A DNA stretch of 64,000 bases from Datnioides undecimradiatus (GCA_008933995.1 WARS01002847.1:186001-250000), one strand, 5' to 3'; shown: positions 23,201 through 36,480, counted from the first letter of the stretch. Translations and numbers: made by a program. Notes: a model not told the origin generated them from the letters alone.

Positions 23201-26200
23201 TAGTAGCTGAGTAGTTCTGCAGATATGTGGGGTCTCCAGGGCTGGGCTCCAGGGGCAGGATGCCAAAACTACCCACAGACAGGTAAAGACGTCCATCTTA
23301 AAATGTCAGTGAAACACTAATACAAAGATAATACAACAGTCTCACTTCACATCACGTGTGTCTCTGATCAGATGGTTACTAACAAGTAACCAGATAGCAG
23401 TAACCAACTGTATAACTTGAGTGTATATATTGCAACATCAAAATCTCCCAGTTTGGGATCATTAAAGTCTGTGTATCTATGTATCGTTGGACAGTGGGGG
23501 AAATAATTATTTGATCCCCTACTGATTTTGTAAGTTTACCCCCTTACAAAGGCATGAACAGTCCATAAAATTTAGGGTAAGTGTATTTTAACACAGAGAG
23601 ACAGAATATCAACAAAAAAATCTAGAAAAAAAACATAAAATAAAGGTAATAAATTAATTGGTATTTGAGTGAAATAAGTATTTGATCCTCAAGCAAAACG
23701 CAAGCTTGGTACTTGGTGGAGAAACCCTTGTTGCCGAGCACAGAGGTCAGATGTTTCTTGTAGTTGGTCACCAGGTTTGCACACATCTCAGGAGGGATTT
23801 TGGTCCACTCCTCTTTACAGATACTCTCCAAATCCTGAAGGTTTCGAGGCAGTCACTTGGCAACTCAAAGTTTCAGCTCCCTCCACAGATTTTCTATGGG
23901 ATTAAGGTCTGGAGAATGACTGGGCCACTCCAGGACCTTAATGCTAACTAGTTAAATTCAGGTGTTCACTGGCAAACTTTAGACGGGCCTTTACATGTGC
24001 CTTCTTGAGCAGGGGGACTTTGCGGGCACTGCAGGATCTCAATCCATAACGGTAAAGTGTTTTACCAATGGTTTTCTTGGTGACTGTGGTCCCAGCTCCC
24101 TTGAGATCATTAACTAGTTCCCCCGTGTAATTCTGAGGCTGATCTCTCATCTTTCTCAAAATCATCCTTACCCCACGAGGTGAGATCTTGCATGGAGCTC
24201 CAGAGCGAGGGTGAGTGACTGTTATCTTGTATTTCTTCCATTTTCGAATTATCGTTCCAACAGTGGTCTCTTGCTCTCCAAGCTTCTTGCTGATGGTCTT
24301 GTAGCCCATTCTAGCCTTGTGCAGGTCTACAATCTTGTCCCTGACGTCCTTTGACAGCTCTTTGGTCTTGCCCATGGTGGTGGAGAGGTTTGAATGGAAG
24401 TGACTGATTCTGTGATTCTGAAGTGTCTTTTATACACTATAACAAGTTGAGAGTAGGAGTACTTTCCTAAAGGGACAGGACTAACTTGTGTGCTTCATGG
24501 GCACATAACTGGTCTGTGGGGCTCAGAATTCTTGCTGGGTGGTAAGGGATCAAATACTTATTTCACTCACTCAAATACAAATTAATTTATTACTGTTATT
24601 TTATGTTTTTTTTACTGGATTTTTTGTTGATATTCTGTCTCTCTCTGTTAAAATAAACCTACCATAAAATTTATGGACTATTCATGTCTTTGTAAGGGTG
24701 TAAACTTACAAAATCAGTAGGGGATCAAATAATTATTTCCCCCACTGCATGTATCTACGTATCTATGTATCTATCAGCAGTAACCGGTCAGCAGTCAGCA
24801 GTGACCGGTCAGCAGTCAGCGGTCAGCAGTAACCGGTCAGCAGTAACTAGTTAGCAGTCAGCAGTAACTGGTCAGCAGGAACTGGTCAGCAGGAACTGGT
24901 CAGCAGGAACTGGTCAGCAGTCAGCTTGTCTTTGTCTGTTGTGTGACATTGTGTAATCTGACCAATGAGGCCACACAGGAACAGGAAACACAGGCTGAAG
25001 GTCCAACGTTTTGTCTCACCTGGGCGTCAGTGGGCTGAGTGCCGCAGGTCCTCCAAGTAAACTCCGCCCACTCTTGGGCTTGTTCTGTTTAGCCAATAGG
25101 GAGGCAGCTGAGGCCATGGAAACTGTGTTACCCAACAAGGAGCCCGTCTCTGGTGAGATGAGGGAGGAGTCGATGTAGGAAACCGACAAATCAGATGTCA
25201 GTTTTCCGTTAGATGATTCTAGATTCAAACGATTCAACTCCTGAAGAGTAAACACAGATTTTTATATTAATTATCAGTTGAGAACCACCTCAACAATCTG
25301 ATCATCAATCATCTAATGTCTCAATAATCTGCTCAGACTGAAATAATCAGTAAAATGATTGTCTGCATCAGAGGTTTTTTTGTTTAGGTACCAGTGTGTC
25401 CTGTGGTGTCTCCATGAGGGCGGTGTCTAGGCGATGGGAGGGGTTCTGGGCGGGGCTAACAGACGGAGGGGGGGGGGCTATAGAAGAGTTCTGCAGAGAA
25501 GACAACTTGAAGACCTGATCTGGATCTGGTTTCTCTCCTGGACACAGAACACAAGATTGTGTAGCAAACACAACAATTACACACTGACCATACATAACAT
25601 TATGACCACCTGCCTAATATTATGTTGGTTTGATTCGTCGAGGCATGAACTCTACTAGACCCCTGAAGGTGTGCTGTGGCATCTGGCACCAAGAAGTTTA
25701 TCAGGAAATCCTTCAACTTCTGTAAGTTGCGAGGTGGGGCCTCCATGGATTGGACCTGTTTGTCCAGCACATCCCACAGACGCTCGACTGGTTTGAGATC
25801 TGGAGATTTGGAGGCCATGTCGACACCTCAAACTTGTTTTTGTGCTCCCAAAACCATTCCTGAACCATTTTTGCTTTGTGGCACAGCGCAAAGAGGCCAC
25901 AGTCATCAGGGAATACCGTTTCCATGAAAGGGTGTAGATGGCCTGCAACAATGCTTAGGTAGGTGGTACGTGTCAACATAACGTCCACACGGATGGCAGG
26001 ACCCAAGGTTTCCCAGCAGAACATTGCACAAAGCATGACATTGCCTCCTCTGGCTTGCCTTCTTCTTCTAGTGCATCCATGTGTTCCCCAGGTAAACGAC
26101 CCACACGCACCCGGCCATCCACGTGATGTAAAAGAAAACATGATTCATCAGACCAGGATGCTTTCTTCCATTGCTCCGTGCTCTAGTTCTGATGCTCAGG

Positions 26201-29200
26201 TGCCCATTGTTGGCGCTTTCAGTGGTGCAAAGGGGTCTGCATGGGCACCCTGACTGGTCTGCGGCGATGTAGCCCCATACACAACAAACTGCGATGCACT
26301 GTGTATTCTGTCACCTTTCTATCAGAACTATCTATCAGAATCAGAACTTCTTCAGCAGTTTGAGAAACAGTAGCTCATCTGTTGGATCGGAGAACAAAGG
26401 TCAGCCTTTGCTCGTGCATCATGTGCATCAATGAGCCTTGGCTGCCCATGACCCTGTCGCCAGTTCACCACTGTTTCTTCCTTAGGCCCCCCCCGCCAGA
26501 GATACAGAGATAATCTGTGTTATTCACTTCAACTGTGGTCATAACGTTATGCCTGATTGGTGTATATATAATGTACGTGTGTGTGTGTGTGTGTTACCTA
26601 GGTGACAAAGGTTCTGGAAAGGCGACCAGAGGAAGGGGTTGAGAGTTAAACTTCTCTGGAAACACTCTGCGCCTTTAGCAACACGATCCGTCTTACTGCT
26701 CAGACAGAGACAGACGGGTCAGTCAGTGACGTGTGAGATTAACAGCATCACAGAATTGGACTGGAAGGACTAGTTTGTTCCCAGTTCATGTTGCATTCAA
26801 AGAACACAAATGCAAACTTTTACTCTATTGGCCTGTCGAAATGAAATGCAGCTGTTTCTGTTAAAAACATCAATACATTTTAACTTGAGCAGTAACAATA
26901 AATTCATATTATCATACACCTGTACCTACTCATCCTGTGCTGACTGCTCCTAATATGAGATAATGTAACTGTAATATGTGATGTAAATGTAACTCTGACC
27001 TGTCATGACGAAGAGGTTTAAATGAGTAATCCAGACAAGGTGTTGAACTTGGCTTTGATTAACAATATGATCGTATTGTTGCTAATAATGTTCCTAATGT
27101 GATCATGTTGTTGCTATTGATTCAAGTGATATATGACATGATATAACAGGCACGTGAGTATTGTTGTTACAGTTACAGGTGTCGACACACATTCAGGAAA
27201 ATGTACTTTAAAACTTGAAGACTGAAGTAACCACATTGTAACCATCAGACTTGTTCCATCTTTGATGTGATCTGATAACATTTTGACTTCGCTCATCTAC
27301 ACTCTGGAGTTCCTCTCACTGTTCTTTGTAGAAACGTTGTGGTTCCTGTGATGGCTTCTCCTGTGTTCAGGCTCTTTATTGTTGGACTGAGCTCTGACTG
27401 GGAGGGTCCTCTTCTGAAGCCTTTGTCCACTTGGACGTGAGCTGTGGCTTGTCGTCATGTTGGACTGTGGATCTTCAGCTTTCTGATGGAGGCCGGCGAG
27501 TCCAAACATCTGTAGATCTTCACTCTGCTTCTGTCAGGACAAAGAGCTGTGAGCAGCTGAGGAGAAGCAGCCTGAAGCCTGATGCTGCCCCCCCAGGCTT
27601 CACCGTCAGTCTGCTGCTCCACAGATGAGTAGCTGGACTCACTTAACACATCTTTTATAACAAAGGCTGAAAGTTCGACTTTTGTCTTGTTGGACCAGGA
27701 CACATCTTTTTGCCCCACTACCTTGCAGCTCAGACATACAGCAGACTACAGGTGATGATGTCACATCAAAGATCTACCAGCAGCTGCCGGGACGTTCAGT
27801 CGCCTCCATAAGTATTAGAAATGTAAGGAACTCTTAGTTATTCCACTAGATTTGTGTTTGTTAATAGATCACACTGATGATGGAACCAGACTGACACTCA
27901 CATTGTTATTTCTGTCTTTATGTTTCAAAAACCTGCAGTTTCAGAAATGTGTGGACGCTCACTGTGCCAGAGACATGGCTTTATCTGAAATGTAGAGCTG
28001 GATCATCATCATCTCTTTAGTGTTTGTTCTAATTATGTCCAAGAAGAACAATCCACCAGGTCCACTCCTCTGATATGCTAATCTACCTGCACCACTGCAT
28101 GTTTGGATGTCTATAGTCAGAATTTGTAATAACAACTGTTTGCTAAACTGATAAAGTTATAACCACAAGCTTTGTGTTATGTGCTCAAGTAACAGTTGCG
28201 ACACCAGGGATCTGCTGGGAGATCTGGGTTGTTACCAATAGATGTGTCCCAGTAATGACAGTGTGAAGGAGGCAGATTCTCCAAACTCTGTGATGATGTC
28301 ATCCTGACTCTTCTGTTTGTTCAGCACTCCACCAATCAGAACCTGTTCTCCCTCGGCCAGCCTGAGAGACAGACAGGTAGAGACGGATGAAGCACTCAGC
28401 AGCAGTTTCATTTCAAACGTTTCTTCTTGATAAATAGTAACTGAAATGTTACGATAATCATTAAAAACAAAATATTGGAAAACATGAGAACTGCAATAAA
28501 ACAATGAACTGCATCAACAGCAGCACGCACAGAGCCTATATAATGAAGATATTCAATATCTGCACAGTGAAGCTGTGTCTGTAGTTACTGCAGTAAACTG
28601 ATTTAAAGCTGGCAGCATCTGCACAGCTCAGGTGTTCAGGAAGTCTGTTCCACAGGTGAGACATGGAGAAGCTAAAGCTGCTTCACCCGCTTTTGTTTTC
28701 ATGTTGAGGATGCTGAGTAAACCTGTCACACCGAGGACCCTGGGGGCTTTGTGACAGCCGCACTAATGCGTGGGAGGGGTTCTACTGACTCTGGATCTAG
28801 TGACTCTAGATCTACTGTTTCTACTGACACTGGATCTACTGTTTCTACTGACACTGGATCTACTGTTTCTACTGACACTGGATGTAGTGACTCTGGATAT
28901 ACTGATTCTACTGACGCTGGATCTACTGTTTCTACCACGCTGGATCTAGTGACTCCGGATCTACTGATTCTACTGACTCTGGATCTACTGCCTAGTTCTC
29001 TTCCACTGTAAGCCCCGACCGCCCCGCCTCATAGCACACATGGACATACGCCAGGTCGTTTCTACTGTATTTTAGCTTAACTTGTGTGTGTGTGCGTGTG
29101 TGTGCGTGCACGCTTACTTGCTGAGTTCAACGCAGCACTTTGCCAACAGGAATCGAACCTGTGGTGTCGAGCAGCTGTGAGCCTTCAGCAGCCGGTACGC

Positions 29201-32200
29201 TTTATATGGCTTCCCAGAGCGATAATAACAAGTAGCCAACAGGTAGAGAGCCTCCTCTGACCTCACTGAGAGAGATACAGGTGAAGGGACAGACTTTTAT
29301 AGGAAGGGCAAAGCAAAATAATGATTGATAGACAGTAGACAGGTAAGTGTTCAGACAGACAGGTGTTACCTTCAGCATAGAGTCTCTCAGCGAGGAAAAC
29401 AGCGTCCAGGTAGGCATAGTGGTTCAGAGCCTGCCACACTGCAGCCTGGGAGAGAGACAGACAGAAGAACAGGCAGAGGGACAGACAGGTAGGCAGAGGG
29501 ACAGGCAGAGGGACAGACAGGCAGGCAGAGGCACAGACAGAGGGACAGGCAGAGAGACAGACAGGCAGGCAGAGAGACAGGCAGAGGGACAGGCAGGCAG
29601 GCAGAGAGACAGGGAGAGAGCCAGGCAGAGGGCCAGGCAGAGGGCCAGGCAGACAGATCAGTACTCCTGGTCATTTGAAGAAGCCAGGTGAGCAGTGTCA
29701 CTGATAACTGATTAATTCAGCGCGGTTGCAGCCAAATGGGGAAACATTTGAACATATATATGCACACATACAACCAACCTGAGAGGAACTGTGTTTTACC
29801 TGATCATTGTTGATTTGGCAGCTACCTCAGATTTCCTCTTCAGACAAAATGCTTGCTAGTTTTTCATGTTTTAGTCATTTTATCTTTCTTAGCTTTCGTC
29901 TGGTTTAACCTTTGACTTAAAACGTTTTGGGAAACAAAAGGTTGTTTCTTTTGGCATTTTATTTTCTGATTAAACTAATTAACATTAGATGGGGGCAGGT
30001 ATTGGTAATTGGAATCAAGGCAACAGAGTTAACTGTATTTGTGTGGTAGAGTCGTTCTAGAGATCAAACTCTACGTTCTGTCAGAGATTTCATCACCAGG
30101 CCTGTTGTTGCTCATCTGGCTTAGATGTGGAAAAAACTCATTGAGAAATGTTTTTCACCAAATTAACACTGTACTAAATTAGTTGAAAGGCCCTGGGATG
30201 ATGTTGACAGACTGCATTTATGTAAAATTAAAACATTAGTGTCCAGTTTTGTTCAACTCAGACTCCTAAATGTTGATTCCATTATTATTTTGTATTGAAA
30301 TCAGAATCAGCTTTATTTCGACAAGTATGCTCATGCATACAAAGAATCTGACTCCGGTTTTTCCCCATTGCTCTCTGCACAAAAACAAGACTATTATTTA
30401 CATACAACATAAATAAAAATATAAAAAAGTATATATACACAAGTTCACAAGGAGTTTTTGGTGTAAAAAGTGCAAATGGTAGGAATAAATAAATAAATAT
30501 TTGTGCAGGAGCGGATTGTGTGTAGGCTATGTACAGAAGTATATACATGCATACAAATCTATACACAGTATTTGCAGTAGATGAATATTATCTGTGAGGA
30601 GGTTGGAGTTTTTCCTGCTGGTGGAGACTGTCTCTGTGTGGCTGGTAAGTGTTCATAAACAAAAACAGGACAAGTACTAGAGAGTGCAGTACTGAAGCGG
30701 CCATCTGTGGTACCATCTTGATGATTTGATGCAACTATCACTTATTGTTATTGCACCACTAGATTTTGCCTTTGTTTCCTATGTTTTGGCCATGGAGCTT
30801 CAGTAAATTTGCACATACACGGGACAAACTTGGCTGGTCCTCATGATAATGTTGGGGTTTGGACATTATCAAGCATGTACTGACAGAAAGCTGTTGCCTG
30901 TTCCATAATACTGATGTAACAATATACACTCCGACACACAGTTACAACAGAAATAATGAATATGGAGATGCTAACTGACAGCCAACAACATACTGACTGA
31001 CTGAACACACTCACAAACAGCTGGTCAGTGATCACACAGCTAAACTGTCGCTCTACATGGACAAGATATCTGCAGAGATCAACCTAAGTTTACTGAGTTG
31101 CTATTGATCTTTCATGTGTTTGTTTGAATGATATTTGTAAAATCGGATTACTCAGACTTAGCTACATCTCAATACAACACCGTATTAAATAAAAGTTAAT
31201 TACAACATTCACAACGTTATTAAATGTTACAGTTTACTTGGGTATTGCTAATGTTGTGTCTGTCATGATGTCGCACATTTATCCCAAATGTATATCAGCA
31301 GATATTTATACTGACCTCAACCTACAGACTAAACTACAGGCTCTTAATTCTGTCTCATGTTGGCTGGCTCTGGCTGACATGGCAGCTAACCAGCTGACTG
31401 ATATTGTTCACCGGCAGCTAGCTGACGCTAGCTAGCGTTAGCAACAAGGGGCTAACCAGTTAGCCTGTTAGCTTTAGCTTCACTGCTGCAGCTGATCTGT
31501 GCTCGGATTTGAACAACACTCTGAAGAGTCTGTCTCCAACCCGTTTATATTTAGTAAGAACTAAAACGGGAATATTTCTGCTGACTGAAGCCGCTCGGCT
31601 AAACGTAAGCCATGGTGTTAGCCACGATGTTAGCCGGAGCGCAACTCCACATTTCCTCCTCAACGCTAATGGTACATAACTCCGTTTGAAATACAGATGA
31701 TTACTATTGCTCCACGTCTCGGCATCAACTCTCAAGTGATTAACAGACAATTTCCCGATCGATATTTCCCACTGAGAGATTCGGCGCATATACATTCAAG
31801 CAGCCATCGCGTGTTTGTGCAGCTTCTAAACTTTAATAAGTGTTTGCGCTGCTGCCGCCCTCAGACGGAGAGGAGCCCCGTGACACCAACATGCGAAATT
31901 AATGTTGTTTTACTTAATGAAAAGATGTGTTACATCTAAGCCGAACCGAAGTGCAACACCAGGCAAATTACAGGAGTTGACAACTATTATTACACTAAGT
32001 TTGTAAATTAACAGGCACAGACGGAAGGCTCAATCTGGCAGATTTTTAAAAGGAGTCTGGCGTGATCTATCTGAAATGTAATCAGGTTGATGTTAGCAAA
32101 CGGACTAGTATTATGTTGAAGTATCGAACCAAACGACGTTTGACAGACCAAACTACACCATAATTACAGGACTGTTGGCACCAATAACGCTGAACCAACG

Positions 32201-32384
32201 TTTCGTGTTTCCAGCGGCGGGCTGCGCGGCCTGTGGCAGGTGAGGAGCTCACACTGCGGACTAGACCAGCCGCCGAGGCCGGAACGGAGAAGCTATCACG
32301 GGTTTCATAAATGCTCAGCTCCCCGCTAATGACAACGAACTGAAGACGTGTTTCTACCTGGACAGGTTCCTGCAGCACTGTCAT
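17268..32384 (-). CDS. cdc27: Cell division cycle protein 27 (APC3), complete
   Basis: TPR subunit of the anaphase-promoting complex, the E3 ligase that drives mitotic exit; it scaffolds and binds activators. Twenty coding exons, 5' to 3': 32384-32358, 29445-29370, 29265-29118, 28361-28236, 26691-26598, 25537-25392, 25240-25020, 23268-23169, 23026-22928, 22664-22565, 22489-22309, 21961-21789, 21648-21496, 21265-21185, 21009-20882, 19959-19842, 19733-19605, 19485-19411, 18873-18744, 17359-17268. They total 2397 nt, exactly in frame, giving 798 aa (human about 824). The start is MTVLQEPVQ. The N-terminal TPR part covers residues about 10-165, then a Ser/Pro-rich linker to about 440 ([22 protein letters not shown]), then C-terminal TPRs to about 760 ([36 protein letters not shown]). 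The end is [16 protein letters not shown]. Introns hold two Tc1-type elements and a LINE fragment. Confidence 0.97.
17640..18560 (-). mobile_element. Degenerate L2-type LINE fragment in the last cdc27 intron
   Basis: Minus-strand frames show a reverse transcriptase motif A relic ([15 protein letters not shown], about 18500-18539) and the following [12 protein letters not shown] relic. After a gap comes the late block [16 protein letters not shown] and [12 protein letters not shown] (17804-18070). The catalytic YADD region is absent between the pieces and the frames carry stops. Confidence 0.75.
22870..22958. repeat. 43-bp direct duplication across a cdc27 splice donor
   Basis: Two adjacent 43-bp units (about 22871-22913 and 22914-22956) share TTGCTCTAGTTACCTGG and GGAGGTCTGTGATTGG with a few differences. 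In the gene's sense this doubles the exon end and its donor, CACCAG|GTAACT at 22928 and AACCAG|GTAACT at 22885. Confidence 0.85.
23446..23491. repeat. Retroelement-type 3' tail with TCTA repeats
   Basis: TTTGGGATCATTAAAGTCTG followed by TATCTATGTATC resembles the common fish retroelement 3' end (TGGGATCAATAAAG with TCTA repeats). The repeats resume at 24751 after the Tc1 insertion. Confidence 0.45.
23492..24747 (-). mobile_element. Tc1-like transposon with internally deleted transposase
   Basis: Terminal inverted repeats of over 50 bp begin CAGTGGGGGAAATAATTATT at both ends. The minus-strand frame 24375-23944 encodes the N-terminal DNA-binding half ([31 protein letters not shown]). It stops after [11 protein letters not shown]. 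The remaining part resumes at the [15 protein letters not shown] region and ends near NKGFSTKY. The first two catalytic aspartates are therefore missing and the copy cannot encode a working enzyme. It sits in a cdc27 intron inside a TCTA repeat. Confidence 0.92.
24770..24925. repeat. Minisatellite of GGTCAGCAG units
   Basis: A tandem array of GGTCAGCAGTCAGCAGTAAC-like units, about 10-21 bp each with variants, directly after the Tc1 element. Confidence 0.85.
25590..26565 (-). mobile_element. Tc1-like transposon remnant in cdc27 intron
   Basis: The ends are related inverted repeats: CATAACATTATGACCAC on the left, and on the right the inverse CATAACGTTATGACCAC. Minus-strand frames carry transposase pieces: [56 protein letters not shown] and [14 protein letters not shown]. 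The N-terminal half is missing and frames are broken, so the copy is inactive. Confidence 0.85.
28780..28992. repeat. 24-bp minisatellite (GGATCTACTGTTTCTACTGACACT)-like
   Basis: About nine imperfect units built from GGATCTACTG, TTTCTACTGA and CACT lie in a cdc27 intron. Because 24 is a multiple of three, open frames of Ser/Thr/Gly/Asp repeats appear on both strands; these are not taken as genes. Confidence 0.85.
29450..29660. repeat. GACAG/GGCAG-rich tandem tract
   Basis: A run of AGGCAGAGGGACAGACAGGC-like units follows the acceptor of a cdc27 exon. It gives spurious repetitive frames on both strands. Confidence 0.85.
29700..32357. other. First cdc27 intron
   Basis: No exon was seen. At 30298-30590 a minus-strand LINE 3' end is likely (AAATCAGAATCAGCTTTATTT, followed by a segment ending in TACAAATCTATACACAGT). 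The remainder is unique-looking A/T-rich sequence. Confidence 0.55.
30298..30590 (-). mobile_element. LINE 3'-end fragment (CR1/Rex1-like)
   Basis: GAAATCAGAATCAGCTTTAT followed by TTCGACAAGTATGCTCATGC is, from memory, a recurrent 3' end of CR1-type fish LINEs in reverse orientation. No coding part is present. Confidence 0.5.
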
Positions 32385-32660
32385 TCCGCTTCCAGACTCC
32401 GTCTATCTCTTCTTGTCGCCTGTTTTCCCTCTGTTCCCTCGGCTCTTTCTGTACTTCAGTCTCCAGGAGGAGCTGCGGCCGAAGATTTGAACACATCGAC
32501 CGTTACTAACCCTATCCGGAGGATACCCAAGAGGGTTGAAGGCCCTGACGGAGACGACCGACTGTCAAACGGAAAAGGCCGAAGTAACTGCTGCGCCCCC
32601 AGTCGGTGAAATGACTGTAAAAGCAGACAGGCGTGTCTCGTCTGGGCCGCTGTCATCGTG
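32385..32660 (-). promoter_or_regulatory. cdc27 5' UTR and probable promoter region
   Basis: Immediately upstream of the cdc27 start codon (32382-32384) the sequence is moderately GC-rich with several CpGs (for example CGGCCGAAG and CTGCGCCCCC) and no TATA-like element in the sense direction. This fits a housekeeping-type promoter, but nothing more specific can be seen. Confidence 0.35.
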
Positions 32661-32974
32661 TTGTGATTTTATTGCGAGTTTAAACTGTTTGTTGAAGCAA
32701 ATGAGCCCACCCCGCGCGCTCCATGAACTCATGAATGGAGCATTTTTCTTAGGAACCTTCTCCTGGTGATTACTCATTAAAGTCATTCATCAGTCTATAA
32801 TTCTGGTTTCAGTTTCTTCAGTGTCTGTTTTTTAAGTTTTATTTCACAGGATACTAGAAGTATCTTTGAGTTTCATGTGGTTGTTCCAATAAGATGTCAC
32901 TAGATTAAATAACCAGCCTATTATATGAAGTTTAAGAGACAACTCAATTGGTTCAATGAGAAAATAAGCAGAAG

Positions 32975-35900
32975 TTCAATTCAATTCAGTTTTATTTATA
33001 TAGCGCCAATTCACAACAAAAGTCATCTCAGGGCACTTTACAAACAGAGCGGGTCTAGACCACACTCATTACTATTAATTACACCCAACAGTTCCACCAT
33101 GAGCAAGCACTTGGCAACAGTGGCAAGGAAAAACTTCCGTTTAGAGGCAGAAACCTTGGGCAGATCCTGGCTCTAGGTGGACGGCCATCTGCCTTGACCA
33201 GTTGGGAGGAAAGAGAGAGAGACAGAGAGAGAGACAGGAGGGGCGATAGAGAGAGAGGATACATCTTGTCGCAGGAGTACATAACTTTACATGAAAACTA
33301 ACAGAATGGTAGAACTACAACTATGGCAACTATTTGCAGTACAATATAGAACAATGATAAGTGGCAGCACAGGACACGGGGCAGGTCGGTGGAGCCACAG
33401 ATCAGATGTTCAGCTCTGGAGCCACAGGTATCTGTAGAGAGGTACAGAGAGAAAGACCAGAGAGAACAAGCACAGCACTAGGTGATAGAGGACACAGAGT
33501 TAATGGTTAATCTGCGATGGTTAAAATGAGTTTGAGGATAGAGAGGTGAGAGGAAAAGTGTGGAGAAGATCATGGGATGTCCCCCAGCAGCCTCGAACTA
33601 TAGCAGCATAACTAAGGGGTGGCATGAAGGGGTAGTTTTAACAAGGGTGTAGTTGGCATGGTAACTAGAACTAGCTGTAAGCTTTGTCGAACAAGAAGGT
33701 TTTAAGCTTTACTTTAAAAGTAGAGAGGGTGTCTGCCTCTCGGACCCAAACTGGCAGCTGGTTCCACAGGAGAGGAGCCTGATAGCTAAAGGCTCGGCCT
33801 CCCATTCTACTTTTGGAAATTCTGGGAACCACAAGCAAACCTGCACTCTGGGAGCGAAGCGATCTGTTGGGGTAATGAGGAATTAGCATCTCATTGATGT
33901 ACAATGGAGCTTGGCCATTAAGGGCCTTGTAGGTAAGAAGAAGGACTTTAAAATCTATTCTGGACTTTACAGGGAGCCAGTGAAGAGATGCTAAAACCGG
34001 GGAAATATGATCTCTCTTGCTAATTCCCATCAGAACCCTCGCTACAGCATTTTGTATGAGTTGGAGGCCTCGCAGTGAGCTAGCCGGACAACCTGACAAC
34101 AAGGAATTACAGTAGTCCAGCCTTGAGGTAACAAATGCATGGACTAGCTTTTCGGCATCACTTTGGGACAGGATACTCCTAATCTTAGCTATGTTGCGCA
34201 AGTGAAAGAAGGCAGTCCTAGTGACCTGCCTAATATAGGACTGATAGGACATATCCTGGTCAAATATGACTCCCAGGTTCCTCACGGTAGAACTGGAGGC
34301 CAGGGTAACGCCATCCAAAGTGACAGCAAGGTCCGACAACCTGTCTCTGAGGTGTTTAGACCCAAACAAAATCACCTCAGTTTTGTCTATATTCAGAAGT
34401 AAAAAATTACAAGTCATCCAGGCCTTAATATCTGTCAGACATGTCTGAAGTCTGACTAATTGATCTGTTTCTTCTGGCTTCATAGATAAATATAGCTATG
34501 TATTGTCTGCGTAGCAGTGGAAATTCATGTTGTGCTTCCTAATAATGTTGCCTAGGGGAAGCATGTATAGGGAGAACAACAATGGTCCAAGCACAGAAGG
34601 CTGTAGAACTCCATGATTTTGAACTTTTGTGTGCACGGATGAGTCGTTATTAACATGGACAAACTAGACTCTGTAGGATAGATAAGATTTAAACCAGCTT
34701 AGTGCTGTTCCTTTAATGCCAATGACATGTTCCAGTCTCTCTAGTAGGATATCGTGATCGATGGTGTCAAATGCAGCACTGAGGTCTAGCAGGACAAGTA
34801 CAGAGATGAGGCCATTGTCAGATGCTATTAGGAGGTCGTTGCTAACCTTAACCAATGCTGTTTCTGTGCTATGGTGTATTCTAAATCCTGACTGAAATGC
34901 TTCAGATAAACTGCTCCTCTGCAGGTGATCACATAACTGATCAGCCACGGCTTTTTCAAGGATTTTAGAAATTAAGGGGAGGTTGGATATCGGTCTGTAG
35001 TGTGCTAAAACACCAGGGTCAAGAGAAGGCTTTTTGAGTAAAGGTTTGATGACAGCAACCTTAAAATCCTGTCGAACATAACCTGATAGTAACGACAGAT
35101 TGATCTGGTCTAGCATAAAAGTGCCAATAATGGGCAAAACATCTTTGAGAAGACGAGTTGGAATGGGGTCCAAGAGACAAGTTGAGGGTTTGGATCTAAT
35201 AATTGTTGAGGACAGTTCAGTGAGATCTATAGGAGAGAAGTGGTCTAGAGATAAATCAGAGCCTGCAGACATTTCAGGGACTGCTGCAGTTGACACACAT
35301 TGATCTCTAACAGTTGAAGTGAGCATGTGATGAATTCCTTCTCTAATATCTATGATTTTACTAGTAAAGAAATTCATAAAGTCATTGCTGCTGAGAGCCA
35401 AGGGAATAGTTGGCTCAACAGAGCTGTGACTCTCTGTCAGCCTGGCTACAGTGCCGAACAGAAACCTGGGGTTTGTCTTATTTTCCTCTATTAATTTGGA
35501 GTAATAGGCAGTTCTTGCCTTATGCAGGACTGTTTTGTATGTTATAATACTATCTTTCCAGGAAAGGTGGAATTCTTCTATGTTAGTGGATCGCCACTTC
35601 CTCTCTAATTTTCGTAAGAACTGCCTTAAAGTGCGTAGCTGTGAGTCAAACCACGGAGCTAGCTTCCTCTGGTTAATGGTTCTCTTATTTTGTTTCATGG
35701 GGGGCACATTGTTCAGGGCTGTGTGCAGTGTAGCTGCAGTATTATCAACAAGATGATCATCAGTTCATAATTATGAACTGAAATGTTATTAAAAAATGGT
35801 CAGATAAAAGAGGGTTTTGGGGAAACATGGTTAAATGTTCAGTTTCTAAGCCATATGTCAAAACAAGATCGGGGGTGTGATTTTTTTTTTTTTTGACGTT

Positions 35901-36480
35901 TTGAGAAAAAACCAACTGAGTCTAATACTGAGTTAAATGCATTCCTAAGGCTGTCATTGGTGTCGTCTACATGCATGTTGAAGTCACCCACTATGATTAC
36001 TTTATCTGAGCTGAGCACTAGTTGAGATAAGAAGTCAGGGAATTCAGATAAAAACTCTGAATAAGCAGCAGGCGGACGATACACAACAACAAACAGCACT
36101 GCTTTCTCTGACCTATGGTTAGGGTGGCAGAGACTGAGAGTGAGAGAAATGTTTTAAACCCAGGCTTAGGTCTGGGATTTATTAATAAATCTGAGTGGTA
36201 GATTGCTGCCACTCCTCCTCCTCGGCCTGTGCTTCGAGGAATATGGTGATTAATGTGACTGGGAGGGGTCGACTCATTCAAACTAACAAATTCTTCCTCC
36301 TGCAGCCAGGTCTCAGTAAGACAGCATAAATCAATGTGATGATCGGTAATCAAATCATTTACTAACAGGGATTTAGACGAGAGAGATCTGACATTTAATA
36401 GTCAGCATTTTATTGTGGTGTGTTTAGGTCCAGATAACTTGGTGGTATTAGAAGTAAGCTCAGAAGAAATAATTCTGCAA
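32975..36480 (-). mobile_element. Near full-length L2/Maui-like LINE with dead reverse transcriptase
   Basis: The 3' tail at 32975-33065 (TTCAATTCAATTCAGTTTTA, TATAGCGCCAATTCAC) is followed inward by the 3' UTR. Reverse transcriptase frames run 34483-33671 and 35707-34664 ([36 protein letters not shown]). Apurinic-type endonuclease pieces lie at 36353-35839 (LCCLTETWLQEEEF, VIIVGDFNMHVDD). The catalytic box reads YADN followed two codons later by a stop, where the sister copies have [10 protein letters not shown] poly-A run (35881-35894 on plus, as T) also breaks the frame. It fills the cdc27-gh1 interval. Confidence 0.92.

Noticed and set aside
27797-27870. Possible terminal repeat of another Tc1-like element (CAGTCGCCTCCATAAGTATT)
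   Set aside because: No matching inverted end or transposase nearby; resemblance is from memory only.
28726-29011. Ser/Thr/Asp and Glu/Val/Asp repeat frames on both strands
   Set aside because: 24-bp minisatellite in a cdc27 intron, open in several frames for compositional reasons.
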